DNA from: Linnemannia elongata
Taxonomy: Eukaryota > Mortierellomycota > Mortierellomycetes > Mortierellales > Mortierellaceae
NCBI GenBank assembly: GCA_036320915.1
Contig: JAXBDG010000006.1
Span: forward strand, 992,001-1,056,000
Reading direction: 5' to 3'
Length of the DNA: 64,000 bases
Positions 37,501 to 50,100 of this stretch are shown here, piece after piece. The notes beneath the pieces were generated by a model. The model had not been told where the DNA came from, did not search any database, and saw only the letters and a program-made list of their open reading frames with translations. The position numbers and the translations under genes were made by a program. Positions within the stretch are counted from its first letter, which is position 1. Each line of letters begins with the position of its first letter.

Positions 37501-40500
37501 AAGAGCGACAAACGTGCATTGGAAGAACGGGAACAGGTTCTGAGGAAGCTGCGAGTGTTGATTAGGAACGGATCGGTCCGATGGACGAGCGAGTTCATCA
37601 ATATTGGAGGACCGCTGGCGATACTTCAGTTCTGTCAACATGTTCAACGGACAGAAGAAACGTAAGTTACTCGGTAGTAATATTTGTAACTGCTTGCTGT
37701 GCATGGATGTTACTCTAACGTTCTATCGCTTCCGTCGCATCGTATAGGAAATTGGGTCAACGGAGGCGCCTTCTTCATCAAATTATTCAGTGCATCAAAG
37801 CGATCGTAACTCTCGACGGAGGTGTAGCGTCCTTAACAACTGAACCCATCTTTTTCTCGCTCATGAGAACCCTGGCCATCCAAGAGGCCCCAGTGTTGTC
37901 GGCCACAACTCAGGACTTCACGCAAGGTTCAAAGGCCAAGACAGGAGGAATCTTTGGTATCGGCGGCGGCGGGGCTTTCGAGGTACGAGGGCAACGGTAT
38001 CGATCATCATCTATTCCCAAACCGCTTCCACACTCACGGGTCGGACATCAACCCCCATACCAGACTTCACCTGCACTCTCGTTGGATCAGATACCATCAT
38101 TCTCCAACACACAGGCGGCTGTTCATATCTTGAACGCTATCTTATTACGAGAGCCTGATCTCCGGGACAAAGTCTTGAAGGATACGGTGGCGGATCGCAT
38201 TTCGACTCTCACTCAAAGAAGGAACGGCGAAGGGACTGCATGGGTCTATTCTGAGTGGATCGGATATTTGAAGGAGGTCATGCACATTTGTGGTATTAAG
38301 GCACCAGTCGCTACGTTGCCTACAACACTGCCTTCCCTAGGCTATGGAAATGATGGCAATAATCAAGATCGAGCTCGAAAGAGTGGTTCGCCTCCTCGTG
38401 TGACCTCGATGGCTGCTGGAATTGTGTCCCAAGGATGTGGTTCTTCAGGTTCATCGCTCTCGGTCTTTTCACTGGAAAACATTCGAAGCAAACGCAGGCA
38501 CAGTGCCGCTGCTACACCTCAAGCCAGCCAGAGCACACCGAACGTTGCGACTGACGGTATCAGATTTGAATCTGGCGAAGATCGAGAGATCCTCACGTAC
38601 CTGGTATGAAGTAACCATCTGCTCACAAGCGTCCATCTGATTTCTTTTCGTTTTTTTTCGTGCTGGATCGTTCCTATTGACTGACTTAAGCTAACGCTGA
38701 TTACTATTAGACCGCCCATTTGGAGCTTGTATCAAGACTCGTCTTCGAGATGCACGTATCCTCGCCAGGCCTTGCATTTGCAAAGTGCATCAAACTAGAG
38801 CTGGAGGACTACCTTGAGGTATACTTTACTAAGTGTGCATTTTTGACTTTTTGGCAATGGGTATTGAAAAACTAAGTTGTAAATTAACGATGGTTTGTCG
38901 CTCATCGTCTTGTCCTTTAGCTCCTGAGATCAACGTTAATTCAAGACCATGATCTGCGCGCCCAAGCTGAGGAGCTTAAGATACAGCTTTCAGTGATCCC
39001 AAGCACTACGCAAACCATAGCGAATCTTTTGGTAAAGGACCTGCCCGCTATCCCTCCTATCGATCCACAGTGGCACTCTCAGCACAGTCGCGACCAACAA
39101 GGACGCCAACAGCTCCAGCAGTTTCCCGCACCAGGACCTACGTCAACTGCCTTTCAGCGGCCGAAATCATCTCACATGTACCAGTTCAGCCAGCGATCTC
39201 CTGTTTTTCAACACCTGCCAGTCCCGAATGCCAAGTGCAACTCTGAAAGCGATCCAAAGACTCTTACTATTGACATTCCTGGTCGATCTAGTAGTCTCGA
39301 AGACAATAACCATCATCACAGCAACAACAAATCAAGTAACTTCCCTAGCACCAACGATAGAACCGCCAAAGATCAACGCACGACAAACAATGGGGCCACA
39401 AGGATCGACTCAAAAGTTCAACAACGAGTGTTACAGTTTCAGCAGCAGCGGCAGCCATCGCAGCGTTATGATATTCATGGAGACAATGGGAAAGCTTTGG
39501 TCATGCAGGACGGCGAGCTCAGTCCCGTGCAGGTCAGCCCTTCCAGTCGTCGCATATCATTCAGAAGTGAAGTCCCTGACGGAGATCGGTGCAACAACTC
39601 TGGGAACTACAACTCTCTCCCGCCTTCACAGCCTCAGCAACAGCATCACCGGCAAAATCTACCAGGACGAGTATCCAGTCAGATCGCTTTCCGAGAAGAC
39701 GCGATTTCAAATACCTCTGCACCTCGCAGGCCGGCACCACGCTCAGCACCCTCGACATCTGTTCCTCCTACGCCAACCAGCCCCATCCCTGACTTGCAAT
39801 TGCCCGACATTCCGTCCAAAAGCAAGAATCGACCAACTTCGATGGATGCGAAGGGAAGAAGGCACGACGCCACTGGTGCTCGTGAAGGCAAGGTAATCAT
39901 CAGCCTTGATCACCCACGCCAGCGGCAGCAGGAGCCCAAGTCGCGTCTCTTGCAGTATCCTCCCTTGTCTCCGTCGGTTATACCCTTGTCCCCTTCGAGA
40001 GCCAATCAGGAACCCAGTCAGAATTCATCCGTGGCCAAGGAGAACGTTCGCGAAGGCTTCCAAGAGTTGGTCAATGGAGCGGATGCACGCAAAGATAGTT
40101 CCAGTATTTCTGGATACTCTCAGCGCCTGTCTCTGGACAGTCAGGTGTACCCTCACATCAGTGCACACGGCAAGTCGCGCGGTATCACAGAATCAGCAAC
40201 TATGGCGCCCGTCAGCAGTCAGTTACTAGCTGCACCCCTGAGGAGAGCGGGATTGGCAATGCCAGGCGTTGGTCAGGCCCGTCCGGAGGTCTTATCACAT
40301 GGCGTCAACAATGTCAGTATTGATGGGTCTGTGATGTCAACATGTTCTTCGACAACCTCATCTGGTTTCTCAGCTACTTCAACCTCCTCTACCTCGTCTG
40401 CCTCGCCTCCCACAACTCAGACCAAGAAGCAATTGCATTCTTCGACTACCAAATCCTTCCCTATTTCTCCGCCCCAGCACCAAACTTTGGAGATCCCTTC

Positions 40501-40954
40501 CACCACTATCGTACAACCTACAGCAGCTCCAGTCTTCTCGGCGCCTGCATGTTTACCAGAATCGTCAACACCTATTCCTCCTAACAGAGAGAGTCGCCAC
40601 AGATCTGGAGCGGATAGTATTACGACGAAGGAAGTGCGCCAGTTCCGCAATGTCGATTTCGATAACCAGATCCAAGAAGGTGTGCGCAAACTGGCCTCTT
40701 CTTCATCGACCCCGTCCGTTTTCGTTGTTCACAGTGGCAACAATAAGAACAAAGACGACGGTAGAAGCAAAGGTGACTCGGCCACGGCAGGCTTTGCCAC
40801 GGAGGTTGTGGGTCGATACTCGGTGCAGGCGACAGACCCCAAAGTCTTGGAGGCGCCTATCATCGTCCCTGAGGACATGTCGTTGATGCGAGAGCAGTAC
40901 ATTCAGGCGCAAATTAGTGAGGTAGTTGTCCCACCCATGGTGCGGAAGGCATAA
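34596..40954 (+). CDS. GBD/FH3-domain protein (formin regulatory region) without FH2
   Basis: Exons 34596-37025, 37117-37661, 37748-38603, 38711-38818 and 38921-40954 give 1,990 residues. Residues 1-800 are disordered (Asn/Ser/Gln/Pro-rich). The exon 1/2 junction encodes a formin GTPase-binding segment (FSEMLATFSLL...ISQLESLPTNRKWAMLQ, about 804-840). The FH3/armadillo-like repeat region follows: WTSEFINIGGPLAILQFC near 965, IQCIKAIVTLDGG, and AAVHILNAILLREPDL. Next come a helical LVSRLVFEMHV segment and a likely coiled coil (LEDYLELLRSTLIQDHDL) to about 1,345. The C-terminal 650 residues are disordered Pro/Ser/Gln-rich and end at a clear stop. No proline-stretch FH1 or actin-nucleating FH2 is present in the gene or in the 180 bases before the next gene. 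In formins this region binds Rho GTPases and localises the protein; here it probably acts as a Rho-effector or polarity scaffold. The function is inferred; the domain call is good. Confidence 0.8.
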
Positions 40955-41140
40955 AACGATATTTTACGCGCCCAAGATCACTGGTCGCGAGTCCGTGCGG
41001 ACTGCTTTTTTGTCGTGCTTGTTGACATATGGGCTTGCCATTGTCTCCTTTTGTTTTTGTCCACTCTTTCATCGCTGCCCACCGTAAACACCTCCGTCCG
41101 ATCCATTCCAGAGGACACACGCACACTCTTCTTGTTCACC

Positions 41141-42424
41141 ATGTCTACTCAAAACTCAACGCTCTTGCGCTCAGGATATCAGCTCCTCAGGACGAGTAGA
41201 TCACAGCCTGCATGGATACCCTTTCGTCAGACTATGCCATCCATGTCTGCGGACGCTTCACGGTCGAGGTTTTTAACCACCATAAACACCAGTACTACCG
41301 CCTCTGCTTCTACTTCGGATCAACACAACAATAACATGGCGACTGGATCTTTTACAGACCCAAATTCTCCTGTCGCCAGCACACCTCTCCAGGATGCCTT
41401 TAAACACCATGATATTCTACAAGAGGCCAAGAAACGGTGGGGGTTTGGTTTGCCCAAGTCAACAAGTTCAGAGCCCATGGTCGGAGTAATCTATCCGCAA
41501 GGCCGAGCAGAGATTGTAGATTTGACACAAAGGATGGTGCAAGACAGAGTTCTGGGCGGACATAGTGGACAACGACAAGCACAGGAGAAACATAGCAACG
41601 ACACATCAGTGACGACAAAGGCAGGATCGACCTCTTCTCAATTGAACATGACACCAGGCACAGTGACTTCATCATCACCAAACCCACATCTTCATAAAGC
41701 GCCACGAGATGCGGACGGGATGACGATTGAAGTGCCCCTGTGGAAGAAGCATCGAGAAGCAATCAAGGCCAAGACTGCAGGACAAGCATGGAACCCACAG
41801 AGAAAGCTCACTCGACAAGCCATGGAGGAGGTCCGATACCTCCGGAAGCAGGTACATTTTTCTCTAGTTGCAATTGTGTGTTCCCGAATGCAGTGTGGAA
41901 TGATGGAGGTTTTGTTCTAACAAGACAACTTATGCCTGTTCCCGGTTTATTATTTCTTTCGAAATAACTAGTTCCCAGAAGAATGGACAACAGCAAAACT
42001 CGCAGACCATTTCAATGTTGCTGGAGAATCAATCGCCAAGATTCTAAGAACTCACTATCAACCTACCCCGGAGCGAGCAGCACAACAGGATGAGGTTCGA
42101 CAACGGCGTCGCAAGGAAAACATCTTTGCTGATATCGAGAGGATTAGAGCGGAACGTCAGGCTACGTGGACTGCACACAAGACGGAGCGGAAAGCTACGT
42201 TGCTCAAACAAAAGACCGAACGACGTGCTGCCCAGGTTGCAGAAAAGGCTGAGCACACATCGCATGCCAATGGCTCACAGTTGAAAGAGACCATGACTCT
42301 GGATGAGTACGAACGAATCAAAAACGAGCGACACACGGCTTGGCTGGCGCGCCAGGTTGAACGTAAGCGTGCAAAAGCCGAAACACCCATCCAGATCAAA
42401 CTTGGAGCACCTAAAAGGAAATAA
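41141..42424 (+). CDS. RRG9: RRG9/neugrin-family mitochondrial protein
   Basis: Exons 41141-41851 and 41972-42424 (phase 0) give 387 residues. The N-terminus is Ser/Arg-rich, compatible with a mitochondrial presequence. The conserved core (about 195-290) reads VPLWKKHREAIKAK...WNPQRKLTRQAMEEVRYLRKQ, then FPEEWTTAKLADHFNV and ILRTHYQPTPER, the neugrin/Rrg9 signature with its helix-turn-helix-like segment. In yeast the family is needed for respiratory growth and mtDNA maintenance; animal neugrin supports mitochondrial rRNA. The C-terminal third is a basic coiled-coil tail. The intron lies within the core between LRKQ and FPEEW, which supports the splice call. The gene follows the GBD/FH3 gene by 186 bases and ends 14 bases from the stop of the convergent next gene. 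Confidence 0.85.
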
Positions 42425-42438
42425 AGCAATCGGCCTTT

Positions 42439-43305
42439 TTATTCGGACTTGCTTTCCTGTACGCCAATCATCTTGGGGGTTGCTGCTACGCTCTCATAGG
42501 ACGACAAGCCAGTATCCTCCTTGTCTCCAAGCTTTTCCTTCAAAGTTGCCTTCCTGCAGATATGAAAAGAAATACAACAGGTCCTTTAGTTAGAACTGGT
42601 AAACAAAAAATACAAATCTTCAACCAAAGTCGACGAACAAAAAATTGCAGTGGACGACTGAAAAAAGACTTCAATTCTTACGAGTATCGATCCATTAGGT
42701 ACAACAGCTCTGATCCGGACCCCTGTAGCCTGTTTTCCACAGTTTTCATGCCGGACTCCATGGCAATGACGCCTCCAACCGAAAGTCCTACCAAGTTTCC
42801 GGCTGATTGAAAACAAAGATAATTAATATTTACGCCTGGATGACAATGTAAAGATACAGGGGTGGGTACCCTACTTTTAAGACGTACCTGAAGCAAAGGC
42901 TAGTGACTGCATCCGACTCCATGAACGCGATCGGGCTGTGTTGTCAAAAGATAGCATATCATGTTAGTGTTTTGTGGTAAGTAATCCGCCTATAGATAGC
43001 TATACTCCAAGATATCTTACCATAAAAGAAAGCTGAAGTTCCCAGTGTCACCGTTGTAGCGGCAACTGTAAATGGATGTTGCAACAGTTTTAGTTTCTGA
43101 TATTCCCATCTATGTTCATTCATCCGCAAGGGCTAAACCCGACGGGGGTTTTTGCTAAAAAAAAAAAAATTGTACAGTAAGTTAGCTCACCAATAAGTGT
43201 GTGCTTCGTAATAGCAAAGCGAACAGCAACCCACTCCTCTGGGGTGAGTTCGTGTTGCTCCAGCTTCTTGCGGTAGTACTGGGAGATTCGATCCGGATTC
43301 GACAT
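42439..43305 (-). CDS. Small membrane protein of unknown function (147 aa)
   Basis: Five exons (minus): 43191-43305, 43021-43065, 42888-42935, 42682-42802 and 42439-42553, phases 1,1,1,2, all with consensus GT-AG ends; 147 residues. It begins MSNPDRISQYYRKKLEQHEL, then an amphipathic EEWVAVRFA stretch, a hydrophobic segment TLIGVAATTVTLGTSAFFYG (about 36-55), a basic RSRSWSR loop, and a second hydrophobic Gly/Val segment (LVGLSVGGVIAM). A hydrophilic tail ends it. Two membrane spans with a short positive loop would suit a mitochondrial or ER protein, but no family was recognised. Two of its exons are only 45 and 48 nt. The continuous frame over four introns is strong evidence that the gene is real. 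Confidence 0.72.
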
Positions 43306-43510
43306 GGTGGGGTTTTTTTGAATGAGTGATTGTTGATCATCAACAGAGAGCTGCCCAAATTTAAAAAAGTGACTGCATCTTTTAATAAGGAAATCCCCTC
43401 TATAGCCAATTCCTCAAACTTCACCACACTCGAAACACGTAACAAAATCCAGTAAAGCAATAGATATACTAGAGGAAACGTGGTTGGAACTTCTGAGTAT
43501 GGTGAAACTG

Positions 43511-43819
43511 TCAAGATTGACGCTGAGGAGATGGGGGTGGGACGACACAGCTCTTGAGGCCAAGGAAAGTGTGACATCCATTGCAATACCGCGCAAGACA
43601 TGTTTTGTGGCCCCGTGATGGTCCTGGCTCGGTAGCAGTGGTGCAGTGACTCAGTGAGTGGAGCGACGGTCCATGGTGATATGATTCTTCAATGTTGATC
43701 TGACATTGACAGTAAAGCTTGGAGGTGGAGTGCATAGGGGTAGGGATCTTGACTTGTTCCTCGATCCTGTCCCATCCATGAATGTGGAGCGACGTGCGAC
43801 ACATAGGACACTTAGGCAT
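43511..43819 (-). CDS. Small Cys/His-rich protein of unknown function (102 aa)
   Basis: Single open frame from ATG 43819. It begins MPKCPMCRTSLHIHGWDRIE, giving a CPMC knuckle at residues 4-7, followed by a CQC pair, His/Ser-rich linkers, and a second cluster C-L-A-R-Y-C-N-G-C-H. The pairs could bind zinc, but no known finger class was recognised. A TATATAAA box on the same strand at 43880-43887 lies about 60-70 bases before the ATG, which favours a real transcription unit. The frame also stays open slightly upstream of the ATG, so a short 5' exon is possible. Its neighbours do not suggest a role. The coding call is moderate. Confidence 0.5.
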   Translation of the reverse strand: MPKCPMCRTSLHIHGWDRIEEQVKIPTPMHSTSKLYCQCQINIEESYHHGPSLHSLSHCTTATEPGPSRGHKTCLARYCNGCHTFLGLKSCVVPPPSPQRQS

Positions 43820-43879
43820 CACACTTCTGCACACACGACCACAAAGACCAAAGCGTCTAATCGGTCAATTCCAGTGGAC

Positions 43880-43887
43880 TTTATATA
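43880..43887 (-). promoter_or_regulatory. TATA box upstream of the small Cys/His-rich gene
   Basis: TATATAAA on the minus strand, about 61-68 bases before the ATG at 43819. It is the clearest TATA box in this part of the window. Confidence 0.5.
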
Positions 43888-44301
43888 GGTTTAGCACGGC
43901 CTTTTCACACCCATATTATCTTCAATATATAGCATATTGGGCAATTGTCAAGCATGTGTCTGTTTACGATCATTCACAAATGCTCGATCTTCCGCTACCT
44001 CTCATCCAGATATCATATGGAAGGATTATGTTTAAGGCGTAACTATTTTTGACGACATTTCTTTCGTGAAGGTGCTAAGAGAAGAGGTTTCTTTGTTCTC
44101 ACTTTTGAGATATTAGGGGTGTGATCAAAGTAAGAAAAAGTCATCCTAAATCCATGTAAAATTGGTGGCGCTAGAAAATTCCTTTGGAGGCGCGGATCGA
44201 CAAGAAATCGCAAACGGTGTTCCTCTTTGGAGGCGTAGACCATGCACGACCTAAAAGAAGCCAACAGAGAAAGCGAAGGCGCAAGAGACCAGTGGTAAAA
44301 G
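43888..44301. other. Intergenic spacer between the Cys/His-rich gene and the tRNA-like gene
   Basis: About 400 bases. Nothing convincing was seen apart from short open frames; a purine-rich Arg/Lys-coding block near 44240-44300 reads through into the tRNA-like gene and is a shadow. Confidence 0.4.
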
Positions 44302-44419
44302 GAAGAGGGTGGGATTTGAACCCACGACTGTTCTTGAAACAGACCGCAGTTTTTGAATCCAAGAGGAATCAATAGAATACCGAAGTTTGCGGCGCCTTGG
44401 ACCACTCGGCCACCTCTTC
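44302..44419 (-). tRNA. Class II (Leu/Ser-type) tRNA-like gene with intron; anticodon not assigned
   Basis: On the minus strand GAAGAGG (44413-44419) pairs perfectly with CCTCTTC (44302-44308) as acceptor stem. A D-arm GCCGAGTGGTCCAAGGC, an anticodon stem CCGCA/TGCGG, a long variable arm CTGTT...AACAG, and a T-arm GTGGG-TTCAAAT-CCCAC follow; a CTTTT terminator comes just after. The D-arm and long variable arm are typical of tRNA-Leu/Ser. Between the anticodon-stem halves are 39 bases, implying an intron of about 32. No U33 plus Leu/Ser anticodon can be placed at the usual position. The base after the acceptor stem is C, whereas Leu and Ser tRNAs normally have A or G. Box A and box B are intact, so it is either a real gene with an odd intron or a recent pseudogene. 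Confidence 0.7.
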
Positions 44420-44479
44420 TTTGTACTGGTGTTGTGTTTTCTTAGCCTGCAGTTTTCTTAAATCCCAGGTCCCCCTGGC

Positions 44480-44950
44480 TGAGGCGTAGAAAATCCCCGT
44501 CTCCAACAGAAGCGGCGTCCATGCGCTCGGTTCAGGCCACGCCGGTGCGGTGATTCCCGATCGCAACGAGAACCCCAAGTGGAATGTATTGGAACTACTC
44601 CACAACATCACCCCCGAGAAATGTTGACTGAATGGTACATTGCCAAGACGGTCCTCCATAAATTTATTGGCTACCTGGAGACGCAGGCCTCAGAGTGGAT
44701 CTGGAAACCTCGATGCTCTGCGACGATAGCATGGGAGTAGACCCAGGGCATCTCTATCAAGGACAAGACATCCAGATACACAGGCCCTCACGGTGACTGG
44801 AGTCAAGGATACGGTTACATCACGCGCGACGGTTTCTGCCCGTGTAGTGCTTCGCTAGCCACACATGAGGATCGGGCACCCTGGAGCGACCACCCTGGAG
44901 CGACCAACGATTCACACGCTACTGAGGAGCGGTTGTTGGAGAGTTTTTAG
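44480..44950 (+). pseudogene. Broken retroelement-like coding remnant
   Basis: A plus-strand frame reads GSGHAGAVIPDRNENPKWN and LLHNITPE up to about 44620, then continues in another frame (MLTEWYIAKTVLHKFIGYLE, then EWIWKPRCSATIAWE). An in-frame TAG at 44738 follows, and the frame goes on with GDWSQGYGYITRDGF to a stop at 44948. At least one frameshift and one nonsense codon are therefore present. The W-I-x-K-P-R-C...WE pattern is reminiscent of C-terminal segments of fungal LINE-type reverse-transcriptase proteins, but this is recognition from pattern only. It begins about 60 bases from the 5' end of the tRNA-like gene, in opposite orientation; some retroelements insert at such sites. Confidence 0.4.
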
Positions 44951-45184
44951 GGAGGGAGAAAGTTGTCATTGATGAGATGAGGAGAAAAATCCCCTTTATT
45001 CATGCTAAGTTTTATTTTGTCCCTCGTTTTAAGCTGTGAAGAGCAGCGACAATTGTTGTGCAGAGCAAGGTTGAGATCGGAGCGTGACTAAAAGTAGCAC
45101 CTGGGAGAGTTTGATATGGCATCCCCTGTTTTACTACCAAGAAGGCTATGGCTACGTATGTAGTGCCTTTGGTCCTGATGTTTA

Positions 45185-47022
<1,838 letters not shown>

Positions 47023-47151
47023 TGATGTTTGTGGTTGTAAGGAGTAGAGTTGAAAAGTGAGAAGATCTATCATTACAGTCTTAGGCTAAATACTATGCAG
47101 GTTTTCAAGTCAGTGGAAGAAAAGTCGCTTAAGGAGCTGAAAAGTGCAAGT

Positions 47152-50100
47152 TTAATTTTTGAGCTTCTGTCGAAGGGACTCGAGAGCCAGCACAACAGGG
47201 TGGCGCCGGAAACCGCGGGCTACCGTAAGGCAATGCGCCACCGTCATCCGCTTCTGGTCCTTTGTCCATTCTGACCCCTCAACCTTCCACACCATTTCCA
47301 TCACCATAGTCTCGTTGTAGCCTAGCAGACACAGCGAATTTCGAAGGCGGTAACGGTTAGTTATCTGCTCTCTCTCTCTGTCACGCATCTCAAAAAACGA
47401 GAACAACAAGTCCAGTGACTTACTCCTGGGTTCCATCTTAAGTTCCTTGATGATGGCATTCCTATAGTCCAGAGGGGACTCGCCGGTGATACGGTAATCG
47501 GTGTCTTTCAAGGACGGCAACGATGAAGTGGACCTATGATGATCGGCCATCTCTGACAACATACTCGCGGCGAGCGCTCTTGGTTCGCCAGAGATTGTTG
47601 GTATTGATGATCCTGACAATGCGCTTTCGGTCAAGAGAGTACTGACCTCCGAAGATACTGACAACAATACGCTTTCTTTGGGACGTGCGCCATCTGGACC
47701 ATCTGTTACTGATGCTGTGATGGAAGGGGTGTGGTGCTCTCCATTTACAGGTGGTGTTAGGATGGGAATGGGCGTCAAGCCTTGCACCACGGTCGCCTCC
47801 GTTCCCGTCCTGCCAGTCGGTGATGTCGAATCAATTCCGTCTCGACTCGACGGTTTGGTATCAGTTGAAATGTCATTTGGAGGATATGGTGCTCCTGGAT
47901 CTAGCCGCTCAGGGATCGTCGACGGTATGGACTGAAGCTCCATGAGAGCCGTTGGATCATATACAAGACTTGGGAATACTGGTTTGGTCAATCCATTGAA
48001 GTGCTCCAAGTCCTTCTCGATGCCCTGTCGATGATTCATGTATTCGTCCGTCTTCATGTCCGCGGAGTCGTCGTTCTGGAGAAATGGTAACTCGGCTTTC
48101 CTCCGCTCAATATCTTCCAGATCGACAACAGCAAGAGGTGGTGGAATCAAATCCTGGGCGAGCTGCATGTCTTCCATAGATTCGTCGTCGTCATCCAAAC
48201 CGATACCACCGGGCATAGGAGTATCCGCTCGCAGACGAGCCGCTTCATCATCGCCGTCCATTTCCATCTCGTCCGAGTTGAACATTGCCCGCCTAAAATC
48301 TTCATCCTCCTCAGCTTCGTCCTCACCATCGTGCATTCCCGGACGACGCGAAAGAGCATCGGCCTCTTCCTCGGTGGATAATATCTTGCCAAAGCTCTCC
48401 TGGACAACAACTCTCAGCGTGGGAATACCAGGCACTCCAGCGTTTGCTCCCAGCGACACCACTTGGACCTTGCCTGATACGGACCTGGCACCGTGGGCGA
48501 GGCTTGGAATCTTATCAAGCGGGAAAGGCGACGGAGACACGGAACGGCGGCGCGGTTTTCTCTTTCGGCCACCGAGAATGGAGGACCAAGAAGAGCCACC
48601 AGAACTGTTATTGGATGCCACTGAGTCGTCCTCTGGGGATGCCTCGTTCTCTTCATCAATGGACACCTTCTTGTCCTGCTTGTAGGGATTACCGAACATG
48701 GTCTTTTGTAGAGACTTGATAGATTCTTCATCACGGAACGGATCTCTAAGGTTCTCTCGTTGAATCTTTTGCATCCGGTCCTGGTAGATTCCCATGTCGG
48801 CGATAGGAAGGGTATGAAGATCATCCGAATCCATCAAGGGGTCCGCCTTGGCAGCTGTTGATCGTACACCGCCGAATATTGAAACATTGCTTGGAGTAAG
48901 AGACAAGGATGTTGCGGAGGTGAGCTGTAATTCCTTGAAGAAAGCCAACTTGAGGTCGCCTAAAACAGATATCAGCTCGGACCGTGGCACATCGAAGGCG
49001 TTGGCACAGAGAGTCCGCTTTTTTGACACGACCACCTCGGCAGGTGCCGATGATTCAATAGCTTGCAGACGGTCCAAATCGACTCTGGCCTACGCATGCA
49101 AAGACTGGTTAGACGTCAGCTCAAATACAGCGCCAACTGAAATGGTTCGGCTACAAAAGACTTCCGAACGACTGATAAAGTACCTTCAGCTTGTTCGTTG
49201 AAAGTAGGTTTTGAATGGCTAGTCCCAACATCCCTTGCTCCGCAGGCATGATGTTGACAAGTCCGATGCGCTTCAGGGCGTTCCTGAGAGGCTATTCGCA
49301 CAAAGAACAAAGAGATAAGGTATAGTTAGTAGGGCAGATCGGACTCACAATATAGGATCATGTATTGCCGTGCACTTCTCATACTCACATTATAGTAATA
49401 GGACGGTGTGTGACTAAGATACTCGGCAAAGTCCCGCCGCCACTCAGCTGATGGGTTTCGATTCGCCCCCAAATTAACTACAATGCAAACAAAGAGAATG
49501 AACGACCAATAGCAGTAGTTAGCATTTGAGGGATTGCAATGGCTCTCATACTACATCACTCAAATTGTCATGTTCTTATGTTGATTACCGAGGAGAGTGA
49601 AAAGTGCCGGGTAGTTATAAGCAACCACCGTCAAGGTCACTGCATTCTTGCTTGTATTCGCCTTCAAGAACCCGAACGGAAATCCAAATCCCTCTGTCTT
49701 GTAGCTGTTCTTGATGTAAACCTATCAAGAGAAGTCTGCGTAGTTAGTATACGTTCTTGCATTGTGAGAGCTAGCACCTTTCAGAGAACAGCAATCACAT
49801 GCAAATACACACAGGCCAACAGGTTCCGGGGGGTCGAGTGAGAAGTTCCTGGGTCATTGGACATGGCGCCAGCACATATTTGTCGTAAGGGAATCCATCG
49901 GGAATGTCGACGGCCTTCTCTTCCTTGGTATGATAGTGCAGTGTTGGCTGAGCGTTCCGTGTGGGAAGCCGTTGCGCGTTCTCCTCTGGCCAGTAAGGCT
50001 CTGGGATAGGAAAAAATCCGGAGTGTCGAGTTTGAGGATTAAGCCAGTTAGGATTGACATACACCAGCTGATGATGGTTCGCAGTGTTTGGTCTCCGCAG

